From Rhipidocladum racemiflorum (Eukaryota; Streptophyta; Magnoliopsida; Poales; Poaceae), in NCBI GenBank assembly GCA_036346355.1, contig CM070592.1:30649967-30713966 (forward strand): 64,000 nt of DNA. The letters are read 5' to 3'. The position numbers and the translations under genes are program-made. Every line of letters starts with the position of its first letter. Position 1 is the stretch's first letter. Below are positions 55,332-64,000 of the stretch, piece by piece. The notes beneath the pieces are model-generated. The model saw only the letters and a program-made list of their open reading frames with translations. It was not told the origin of the DNA and did not search any database.

Positions 55332-58300
55332 TGTGAGACCCTCACTTTTATGCTACAGTGCAAACATAAAAGCAAGGTTCTAATGTGCATACTGTACCAT
55401 TCCCATGATCAGTGGCTGGCACGCACAAAACACAATTTGGAATCACAACCATACAAAAGTTTTATATTTTATTACAGCGGAAGTATTGATACAATATGAC
55501 CGAGAAGGTCAACTAAACATAGCCAAAAGAATCAGATGTCTTGTAGTTTGCCACATAATCCACAGGCAACTGACAAGGTAAAGCCTTAGAAAGAACCGTC
55601 GTTAATAATCCCGTTTTCCTGCGTCGCATTACCTGTCGATGTATCCTGTCTAAAAACAACAATAATAGCAAGGGTGAGTACGTTGCGTACTCAGCAAGAC
55701 TTGTAGTGTTTGCAAAACCTGAAATATATGCAGGCTGAATAGAAAGTGGGTTTCTACGGTGGTTTTGCAAAAAACGGAAGTTTTGAATGAAGTAATACTG
55801 AATAATAATGGAAAGCGTAACTAGAAATTTAAAACAATTTAATAAATAATTTAAATAACAAGTAGTAAGATGAAATATAACAATCTACTCACGGCCCTTT
55901 GTGAGTAAATTAACGAAAAAGACCCTCCATGGTCTTATATGAACAAATGTAACAATAAGTGACATTAAAGGGTGTAAACCATTTCCCAAATCATTTAATC
56001 AAAGATTTTTGAAAACAAAAACAGCTAACTAGTGTCAATTCGCCAAGTCGTCCATGACCGTGGACACGGCTATTCGAATAGTTTTAGACTCTGCAGAGTT
56101 TGTACTGCTTTACCCACAAGATATGTTCTCCCTTTGTGGCAGATCATTAGCATACTTCCTTTGGTGTGCCGCCAGAGAGTTCATAACGAAACTGTTCGTT
56201 ACTTGGACCTTAACTTTGCACTAGCCCGATGACGTTTCCCCTGACTATGATGGAAGCAAACAAACGGTGAAGCAATAGTATTCAGGAGCCCGCGGCTCAA
56301 ATGGTACAACAGCAGCCCCAATTCATAGCCAGGCGTACACCGTTACAACGGCAGATGCCAACACCTCGGTGATGACACCTCCCTCGAGCAAACCTATATC
56401 CGGAATGCCCGTGCTACAACTGCCTACCAATGTGCAAAACTAATTCCCAAATAATTTAATAAGTTAAGACTGTCCCATTCTAGTACTTGTGGATGTACGG
56501 TTATACTTGGATCATGCAACACTACGTTCGGTCCTCAAAGTGACATGGGCGATAACTCCACCCTAGCTACGTACACGTTAAAACATGTACAACCGGCTAT
56601 TGCCAATAATCACCCACGTCAAAACAGTAGTTTTATTTTCATTTTTATCAAACTACCAGTATCCTTTACTGCTTAAATAAACCAGAAAAAGATTTCATAA
56701 AGAATGATGTGTGGGTGTAAACATTTCCAACTTTGACCTAAAGCAGTGCTAAGCATGTGCAGATTAATAAGCGATTATACCCAATTTAATGAACTTAACC
56801 ATTCCTAGGGTTTTTACGGATCGTATGTCCATATGATTAAGGAAATCCATCAATTTGGGTTATAACTACCAAGTAACGCAAAATAAGGATTTATCGAAAT
56901 ATAAGCATGCAGGAAGATTCTTAATCACATTTTAGTTGATTATGAAATCTGGGATCAAAATGATCAAGGGGGTGCTTGCCTTGCTACTTGTTGTCTTTAG
57001 CGACGAGTCGAAGACGTCATCTTGAGATTGTTGACGACGAAGTCCGAGACGTCGTATTCTACACGTCGTATAGCGAAAAAGATAGCAAATAGCAAATAAC
57101 ACTTTCAATAAGGGCAAAAGGAAATCAGATGAAAAATCAAATAACAAATATTATATAAAACAAGCACGAGTGTGGATTAGGGTTTGTGAACAATAAGCGT
57201 GTCACTTTTATATTATAGTCTTTTATTGTTGACTAACAGTTTAGGGGTTGCATTGCATACGATACCTATTTCTTATGATTCATTTTATTTTATTTTACGA
57301 ATTCAAGAAGCTAAAATTGTAAGATTAAATATACTAAAATTCATTTCCAGGGTGTGGAACTGCTTGTACTAATACTGATTAGTATATAAAATAGCAGGCG
57401 GGAAAGAGTAAATGCAACTGTATGGTTAAACTTTGGTATATGCATCAATACTACAAATCTTTAAGGTTTAGTTCTTGCAAGGTCATGTTTTAACAGGATT
57501 CAGATGTAAAGCATGATATAATATAAATGATTTTATATGAAATGAGACAGTAGAGTTTCAAGGAGTATTCCAATGATGAATTTATAGGTTTTTGCACCCA
57601 CGATTTATTCATCAAGTAAAAGCATGGGTTAGTCGAGAGTTAAGTGAATATTATATCTAGGAATTTATTTATAGACTGGAACTAATTATGGGTTACTTTG
57701 AACAATTTCTATATGTATGCTTACTTTTCACAGGATTATGATTATGCTTTGTACAGATTCATTAAGTAAACATGCGTATTGACCCAGGTTGGCTCAATCA
57801 TATAGAACCTTTGCCTATTCAAACACTCCTTTTATTATAGTCATATATTATTATTTTGTTTTTATTTTTATTTCCCTACTATCCTTTTTATTTTCCTTAT
57901 TTCCCCCCTTTTTCCTTATTCCTTTCTTCCTTTCTCTTTTCTTTTTATTCTTTCTTTTTCCTTTCCCAGCCGGTCGGTTTCATTGTCTCCTCCTTCTAGT
58001 GTCTTCTTCTATCTTTCCCCCAATCTCTCGATTCTTCTCCTCCTGGCTCTCTCTCTCTCTCTCTCGATTGGGCTCTTCTGGGCAGCGCCTCCACCCGGGC
58101 CACCGCGTTGCCGAGCTCCGGCTCCGCCAGCGCCTCTCTGGCCGATCTCACTCTGACCCCTGCGCCTGCTACTTGCGGGTGCACTCCCCTCTGCATGGCC
58201 AATGCACTTGCGCCATTATTGGGCCGCCGCCCTCACTATGCGGTCACCGTCGCCTGGGATGATAGGGGGATTCTGGCTTCTTCACCTCTACTGGTATCTC

Positions 58301-60899
58301 TGGTTGATCCAAACTCTCTCTCTCTCTATGCGTTTCCTCCGGCTCAGCTAGGGTTAGGAAATCCCTAATTTTACCCTCTTCTTTCTTTTCCTTTTACTGA
58401 ATGTCTGACCAAACTATGCATTGAAGGTTAGAATTTCCTTACACGCCACGATAATTGCTATGTACTGTGGTCTGGAATTTACTTAGGCTTTCATTTGATT
58501 ATTGGGGATTATGTTACTGCTATAAATTCCTTGACGATTGCTGCTGGGTAATTGAGGTAGTTGAGTACCGAGGTTAGACAATTGTGAATCACAGAGTAGT
58601 GTATATCTGTATATATTAATCTTTGATGCAAATACTTGATCTTTATTTCTTTGCATTACATGCTCTTAAGTCTTGTGTGGTAGGATTTCGGAAAAGGGCT
58701 CTTGGCTCAATTATTATTAAGAGTATGTGTAATTGGATGATTTAGGGAACTTACTATTTATATGCTTAAGCTTGAGATAGAAAAGGGCTAAGGTTGTCTC
58801 ATTGGAATGTATGAACTTCCTTTATGCTTAATACTAACTCTACTGAATAATTAATTCATGCTATGCACTAAAGCATTATAAACCGGCTATATGCATAGTT
58901 TGCTTACATAGATTGATTTCTTGCCATAGTCTGTAATGATTCTCGAATATAGATTCAGTGTATGTTGACAGTGGCTTTGATTCGTTTACATGGCAGATGG
59001 TGGTTTTGGTGCCACTGATCGCTTAATGGCCATGATTATATACTGATGGATCATGATCTGAGTATGTGAACCGAGGGATTGGATGTCATGATCTATGAAT
59101 ATTCGTGAGTGGATAGGTTGGCTTAGAAAATGATGAATTGATACTAGGCCAAACAGTGGGATTATGTTGGTTAACTTTAGTTGGACGGCAACTAATGATA
59201 TCGTGGCGAAACCTACGGCTATTGTCGCCCACCAGGGTGAGGCAATACCACGAGGACGTACGATATTGCTTATTTGCAACCACTAATTGGAATCGGTTTT
59301 AAGTCCATTTTGGTCGATGATGCAACTAATAAAATTGATTAAAGGATGATACGTGGGTTGGATGGCTCGCGACGATGCCCTAAGTTTTGCTTGTGCGCCG
59401 GGGGAGCACAAACAGGTCTTAGGGAACGCACGGTGCAACCCCCATGATATAAATAAAATTAGAGCTGAGACCAATCTTCTAATTGCTATTGCCATAATCT
59501 TGTCTTGATACGGAGGGTTTACTAAATTGAGTTGTTACCTTTGATGGGGAATGAAATGGGAGAAATTGCTGATGAGGATTGATTTGATGCAGAGGTGAAC
59601 GTAGTCCTGTATTTGTGATGTATCCGATTTTTCCTCCCTTCTTGTGTTCTTAGTGCTGGCCTCCAGCGGGTTTGCTCTCCAGAGCTTTATCTGGGAGTCT
59701 TTGCTTTTGGGCAAGGTTTGCTTTTTGTGGGGGTAGTGATCCTGGAGGTATCTTTTGAGTTTACTGGAGGGTTGGCTTGCTTGGCTTTTATAGCCACTGT
59801 AAGGGCGGTGTGTGCAGGGTTTGAAAGAGGGGCCCGGTCCAATGGTCTTTGCGGCCGGGATGATTGCACACATTAATGGCTTAGTCAGTGTACTAGATTT
59901 TAATCCCAGTCTCAGCCTTGTCCTGTGCTTGGCCGGCTGGCTAGGTTGATCTTGGGCCTTCTTATGCGGTCTGGTTGTTTGCTTTAGGAGGATAAATGGC
60001 CGGCTGGGTCTGCTGGAGAGTTCGACTGAGGGGGGGTCTTGGTAACTTGCTTTGCTCTCATAATTTCTGGAGCTTTCGGTTGACCCTGTCGTGGCCGGAT
60101 TTGGAGCACTTGGTTGGGCTTTACCTTGTTTCACCACCTCAAGGCCCTGGAGGTTTCGGTGGGTTCTGGAATGGACTGTGCTGTCCCATAGGTACTGTTG
60201 CTTGGCTTTATCCCTACTCATAGAGGGTTCACTATTTTACTGCGGTAAAATATATTTCTACCCTGTGATATTTTCTAAATAATCGCATCTATGGCTTCAA
60301 TAGGTTTGTATTTGCCGAATGATGCAAAACTAATCGCGAGAGGAGCCAGATTGGCCCCCGGACAATCTAGGGTACCTTGTTGAGCGATCAACTTAGCTGA
60401 CGGCAATTTTTCTCTTTTCCATTTAATGTATCCAATTAAATGCATTTACTTTATTCTTATGCTTATACCGATGCAGTTGATTATGCAGGTCTAGCAATAC
60501 AGATCAAGTCAGCATAGAAGCCATAGTTTAGGATTTTGTAATTTATTTTCTTAAGATGTAATTTATAATCAGACTTGTAATCGAGCAGTTGTATGTGATG
60601 TAATCTATATAGTTGCTGTATGCCATCATAAAGATTCTTGTACTTCCTATTTATTGTAAATGCGAACTACAATGTATCAATAAAATTTGTGTTGCAGTTC
60701 ATCCTTTTGTAGTAATTACTTTTGATCAGTTGGTTTATCTTATCTTCTTACCATTTTCTCTTATAAATTTTTCCTTTCCTAAGTTCAGGAATTCAATTAT
60801 CTTTTAACAGGAGCTTTTAAATTATTGAAATGTAATAATAAATCAAATTTGCATTTTAATATTTTATTTTTACTGTTTAGTAAACTTCAGGATGTTACA
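55332..60899 (+). mobile_element. Very long solo LTR (5.57 kb), plus orientation
   Basis: It begins TGTGAGACCCTCAC and ends GGATGTTACA, flanked by the exact duplication ACGAC (55327-55331 and 60900-60904). It aligns along its whole length with the minus strand of 3521-8950. Examples are AAAGCCTTAGAAAG near 55580, GCTTGCCTTGCTACTTGTTG near 56975, and GATGCAAAACTAATCGCGAG near 60320. A CT-rich, GC-rich block (57860-58370) with ORF-like frames corresponds to the 6050-6400 block of the other copy. It contains no recognisable internal retrotransposon region, so I call it a solo LTR. It is nested in the 52079-61758 LTR of the same family. Confidence 0.82.
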
Positions 60900-61534
60900 A
60901 CGACTTATGCAAATTTAACCCTACATTGCATGCATGTGAACTATTTTTGCAAGATTAAATAGTATTGAACTAGAGGTATTTAGGTACAGGTTTTACAAGG
61001 GTTAACACTAATACTTATTTCTACACCTTAGCTCATATTCTGATTATACCTGTATTAAAGCAAGGTTACTTAAGTACATGTATTAACTATTGAATGAAGC
61101 AACAAATAAACCAATCCTATTTTTGTTCTAATAGATGGCCTACTGTTTCTGGGGTAATTACAAAGTGATTTCATCAATTTTCAAAGCATTCGATTACTTA
61201 ATTTGTGTATGCATGGAAACTATGATCTAGCAACAAGTTTCTATTTATGAGATGGTCTAAATCAAGTAGAAACCTAAATCTTTTTGCATATTTGAGTTGT
61301 TTACAGTGCATGGATTCTAACAAAATTGATCTCATTCGAATCGGAGTTCAAATGTTCAAATTCCTTTTAAAGGCATATTTAACTTTATTTTTTAAATTCA
61401 TATTTAAATTCCAATCAGAGTTTAAACATTTACTATTCATACATAAACAGAAACTAGAGATTAAAATATGAACCTAGAGAAGTTATGGAAGATTGAGTTA
61501 AATAGAGCAAAAAGAATAAAAATCTGGTTGACCC

Positions 61535-61589
61535 AGGGCTCGACCCCACAACTTATTGAATCAAGCCCAGAGCACCTACCACTAAGCTA
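61535..61589 (-). other. tRNA-like / RNA polymerase III promoter-like sequence
   Basis: On the minus strand TAGCTTAGTGGTAGGTGCT (61589-61571) resembles a tRNA A box, and GGGTCGAGCCCT (61546-61535) resembles a B box. No complete cloverleaf can be folded by eye, because the D stem and acceptor do not close cleanly. It lies in the tail of the outer LTR. It may be a tRNA pseudogene, a SINE head, or a chance match. Confidence 0.3.
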
Positions 61590-61758
61590 CGATGTTGCTT
61601 TCGTTAATGAAACTAAGTAACCCAATTGAGGTAACACGCAATGGCGTGGTCTGGAACTAAGTCCAAATTAAAGAGCTAAATTTATAAATTTAAGTTTTTG
61701 ACTCAAACAAAATTTTGAAACGCACATTTTCTACTAGGCCCATTTTTGGGATGTTACA

Positions 61759-62064
61759 CGCAGTCTAGCCGGTGCACTACAATATCTCACTCTTACTTGC
61801 CTTGATATCTCTTATCCCGTCCAACAGGCATGTCTATTTATGCATAACCCACGAGATCCTCATTTTCAACTTATCAAACGCATTCTTCGTTATCTTAAGG
61901 GCACCACTCATTATGGTCTTCAATTATGTTCCTCATCATCCACTCATCTCACCGCTTATTCGGACGCCGATTGGGCTGGCTGTCCGGACACTCGTAAATC
62001 TACATCCGGCTTCTGCGTTTTCTTGGGATCTAACGCCGATTGGGTCGGCAAAACACGGCGGCGC
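61759..62064 (+). pseudogene. Copia RNase H fragment
   Basis: After the CGCAG duplication the frame continues SLAGALQYLTLTCLDISYPV, FQLIKRILRYLKGTTHYGLQ and YSDADWAGCPDTRKSTSGFC. This is the conserved start of the Copia RNase H, with the catalytic Asp in DADWAGC. The sequence diverges after GSNADWVGK, so the remainder (normally WSSKRQ onward) and the 3' LTR are lost. Confidence 0.88.
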
Positions 62065-62330
62065 CAGCGCTAGCATGCGCGGCGAGGCGCGAGCAGGAAC
62101 GTTGCCGAGTCATGCTGCAGGGCATGCAAGGCACACGTGATGCATGCATGAAAGGAAGGCATCACGCATGCCCATGCAGGACAGCAGGACATGCAAGGAA
62201 GGCAGCAGTTTTTTTTTTCTGACTCAGACAGGCACTCGGCTGCATGCATGCAGGTCATGCAAGGAAGGCTGCATGCATGCAGGGCATGGGCGCAAGGCAC
62301 TTGATGCCTGGCCGGTTGGCGCTGTTAGAG
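62065..62330. repeat. CATGCA-rich tract with imperfect short repeats
   Basis: The tract holds about ten CATGC(A) motifs and repeated CATGCAAGGAAGGC and GCATGCATGCAGG units, plus a T10 tract at 62209. No coding function is apparent. It lies at the 5' side of the next Copia element. Confidence 0.6.
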
Positions 62331-62520
62331 CTTGCAGTGTCCATGTTGGACACGGCTGGGTTTTGGACGCAGGTTGGACACGAGCCAAGGCGTCCAACAG
62401 AGCCGGACTGGTTTCAACTCGGGAGACAAGACAGTGTTAGACACGGTTGATAATCGGAGACGGGAAAGTTTTTTGCTACGGTTTCTGATTTGGACACCGT
62501 GGTTAAGATGGAGGAGGGCT

Positions 62521-62532
62521 GCAGTATATATA
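62521..62532 (+). promoter_or_regulatory. TATA box of the second Copia element
   Basis: CAGTATATATAC in GC-rich surroundings, about 160 bp upstream of the gag ATG, is a plausible LTR core promoter. The LTR borders are not clear. Confidence 0.5.
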
Positions 62533-62693
62533 CAAAGCCAACGAAGCCAAAGGGAAATCAATCCAAGCAAGCAGAGGAGAGATCCAGGTGCCTAAAGGGA
62601 GCTCAGATCTGCGACTTGGTGAAAGGTTTGAGCGCGGTGTTCAGGACAAGGCGGTTGTGCGGGTTCTGAAGGAAGGCGTTCAAGTGGAAGTCA

Positions 62694-62935
62694 ATGGCGT
62701 CCAAATTTGATGTGACGAAGTTTGACGGGATCGGGAATTTTGGGTTGTGGCAAACGAGAGTGAAGAATCTGTTGGCGCAACAGGGGATCTTGAAGACTCT
62801 CAGCGACCAGAAGCCGACAAAGGTGGATTATGATAAGTGGGAGGAGATGAAGGCACAGGCATGTGCTATCATTAGGTTTTGCATCTCTGATCAGATCATG
62901 TACCACGTCATGGAGGAAACTTCGCCAAAGAAAAT
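62694..62935 (+). pseudogene. Ty1/Copia gag, 5' part only
   Basis: ATG at 62694 opens MASKFDVTKFDGIGNFGLWQ, then RVKNLLAQQGILKTLSDQKP, KWEEMKAQACAIIRFCISDQ and YHVMEETSPKKIWEN. This is the well-known N-terminal gag pattern of plant Copia elements (Tnt1/RIRE1-like). Similarity is lost at about 62935, where sequence from another element follows, so only about 80 residues of gag remain. No zinc knuckle, protease or pol follows in the window. Confidence 0.85.
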
Positions 62936-63310
62936 TTGGGAAAATATTTTTCGCATGCTCTGGAGAAAAAACGGACCACGAAAACCTTTTTTTCAGGCAA
63001 AACGGAGAAAGGACCCGAACGTAAAGCGCGGGGACCTATTTGTTATAATTTTGGACCTGTTCACTATTTTGAAAAATTAGGAAAGGGCTCGTTCGCGATT
63101 CGTATTTAACGGGAGGTCCTCCATGTAAAACGGCAAACCAGGGACCTAAACGCGAACCGAGAAAAATATTTTCCTCTCACATAAAATCGCGCAGGGACCC
63201 GTCCGTAATTTCGAAGAACCGAAGGGGGGTTTTCGCAAAAACGCGGGGGGTGGCCGGCTGAGCGCCATTCTCTTCACAAGTAAGGGAGTTAATATTTGCT
63301 TTCTGTTTCA
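62936..63310. other. Retrotransposon-derived non-coding sequence
   Basis: Repeated phrases such as GGGACC, ACGGACC and CGCGAA occur on a purine-rich strand. This is common in untranslated internal regions of grass Gypsy elements. No gene is seen. Confidence 0.35.
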
Positions 63311-64000
63311 GTCTTATTTGTTGTTAAATTAGAAAAAGTGAATGATAACTGTTTGCACCAAAATTCAGCATGCATTGAAATCGGTCTGAATCGGAAAAGA
63401 AGTATTCGTATAATAAGGAATCGGTAAACGACTCGGAAAAGGAAACCGTTTCTAAAAAGGAAAGGAAATCAGATAAGAGGCCGATACGGGTAAATGCACC
63501 GTATCCATGTACAACTCGGATCGGCCAGGCGTGTTATAAAAGGAGGTGGGCGTCAAGCAAAGAGAAAAACCAATCCAACAACACCCACATCTACTTTTTA
63601 CAAACTTTTCTTTACATTGTTTTAGCTTCATAGATCTCTCTGCAAATCGACGGAATCAACATAGTTGCGCATCGCCGATTGTTGGATTTTAGCCAATTTC
63701 ACCCAGGTTTGATTTGCTTCGTTTTGTTGTGCATCGCCTTCCCGAAGCCGATTTTACCTTGTATCCGGATCAACTGTAACCGGTTGATCTAGTTATCTCC
63801 TAATCGGTTCTTGCCGACTAGCGAAAAGCCGATAGATCCTTGTTCATCGGCTTTGATCAAATTACAAACTCTACCTTGTCAATTTCAGGTCAAATTGACT
63901 GGCACGCTCTGCAAACCCGGCGTTTGTCTTGTGTGTTCGAGGCCGAAAACCCCTCTTCACGTTTTTTGCGCGAACAATAACTAATCTGTGGTGCAGAGTG
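63311..64000 (+). mobile_element. Start of another LTR, running off the window
   Basis: There is a TATAAAAGG promoter at about 63535, with a GC-balanced leader and repeated TCGGCTTT/CCGAT motifs after it. The layout suggests the promoter half of an LTR in plus orientation. The left boundary (perhaps TGTTGTTAAATTAG near 63323) is uncertain and no coding sequence is present. Confidence 0.4.

Larger units (their letters stand above)
52079..61758 (+). mobile_element. Solo LTR of the long-LTR family, with nested insertions
   Basis: It begins TGTGAGGAGCC and ends GGGATGTTACA, with the exact duplication CGCAG at 52074-52078 and 61759-61763. Subtracting the inner solo LTR (55332-60899) and its duplicated target leaves about 4.1 kb; two small MITEs account for a further ~0.5 kb. 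The start region (GGTTCTAATGTGC, TAGCACGCAC, ATCACAACCATACAAAA) matches the 55332 and 3521-8950 copies, so it is a member of the same family. No primer-binding site, polypurine tract or pol. Removal restores the Copia RT-RNase H junction (LYRS to SLAGALQYL). Confidence 0.85.
47377..62064 (+). mobile_element. Ty1/Copia retrotransposon, heavily nested
   Basis: Starting with the primer-binding site TGGTATCAGAGCC (47377-47389), the pieces occur in Copia order: gag start, GAG-pre-integrase, integrase core, RVT_2 reverse transcriptase, RNase H. They are separated by inserted elements at 47911-49226, 49891-50153, 50477-51006 and 52079-61758. In each case short flanking duplications are visible, and removing the insert restores contiguous Copia sequence. 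A large part of gag and protease is deleted (jump near 47585), and the 3' end is cut at about 62064. It is a fossil. Confidence 0.88.

Noticed and set aside
59535..60221. 228-codon minus-strand ORF
   Set aside because: It lies inside the long solo LTR, is Ser/Lys/Pro-rich without a domain, and is not preserved as an ORF in the homologous region of 3521-8950.
55332..60899. Interpretation as a complete LTR retrotransposon
   Set aside because: I looked for the start motif TGTGAGACC and the end motif GGATGTTACA recurring internally, and for a primer-binding site, and saw none; solo LTR fits better.
61535..61600. Functional tRNA gene
   Set aside because: A and B boxes are present, but the acceptor and D stems do not pair properly; kept only as tRNA-like.
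1..64000. A novel defence-, CRISPR- or phage-like system
   Set aside because: Introns, plant-type transposons and plant gene remnants show eukaryotic nuclear DNA; no regularly spaced repeat-spacer array exists, and the only regular array is the coding minisatellite at 41.7-42.2 kb.

Overview
The window is plant nuclear DNA from a grass (Poaceae), probably a rice-like genome, and it looks like transposon-rich, gene-poor heterochromatin. The evidence is stacked LTR retrotransposons, a plant L1-type LINE, Tourist-, CACTA-, hAT- and Mutator-type MITEs, a plant Helitron, and intron-containing remnants of plant genes (a NOC2/REBELOTE-like nucleolar protein and a type II peroxiredoxin). Species assignment is inference. 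I see no prokaryotic features, rRNA or CRISPR. Almost every recognisable coding region is broken.

Layout. 1-11.3 kb: LTR-retrotransposon debris with a primer-binding site and a retrotransposon-associated ORF. It contains a 5.43-kb solo LTR (3521-8950, target-site duplication GAAGG) inserted in another LTR, then a Copia-type LTR remnant and a GC-rich stretch. 11.3-15.35 kb: a minus-strand Ty3/Gypsy chromovirus lacking gag and most of its protease. It carries a Mutator-like MITE in its LTR and a Tourist MITE in its integrase. 15.36-18.5 kb: two non-coding retrotransposon fragments related to the 22-27 kb and 1-3 kb regions. 18.5-31.4 kb: a decayed Helitron whose helicase gene is split by a 9.3-kb non-autonomous LTR retrotransposon (19928-29233, TSD TCAGA), followed by an RPA-like OB-fold gene.

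31.4-34.4 kb: a 3.0-kb solo LTR with degenerate repeats of about 190 bp. 34.7-35.2 kb: NOC2-like gene remnant. 35.3-40.7 kb: 5'-truncated L1 LINE with a short poly(A) tail. 41-47.3 kb: the only stretch that looks like host gene space. It holds a minus-strand two-exon gene encoding an acidic tandem-repeat protein with its own TATA box, a duplicated copy of that promoter region, a type II peroxiredoxin pseudogene with intron retained, and several unrecognised fragments. 47.4-62.06 kb: one Ty1/Copia element opened by five nested insertions: a 1.3-kb LINE-like retroposon, a 263-bp solo LTR, a 530-bp hAT element, and a 9.7-kb LTR block that holds two Mutator-like MITEs and a further 5.57-kb solo LTR. 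62.1-64 kb: the start of a second Copia element (promoter and gag) and the beginning of another LTR running off the window.

The strongest result is the insertion chronology. For many elements the target-site duplication is readable, and removing the insertion restores the reading frame of the interrupted host element. The most unusual items are a family of exceptionally long solo LTRs (about 4.1-5.6 kb, three copies, one inside another) and the acidic minisatellite gene at 41.65-42.40 kb.
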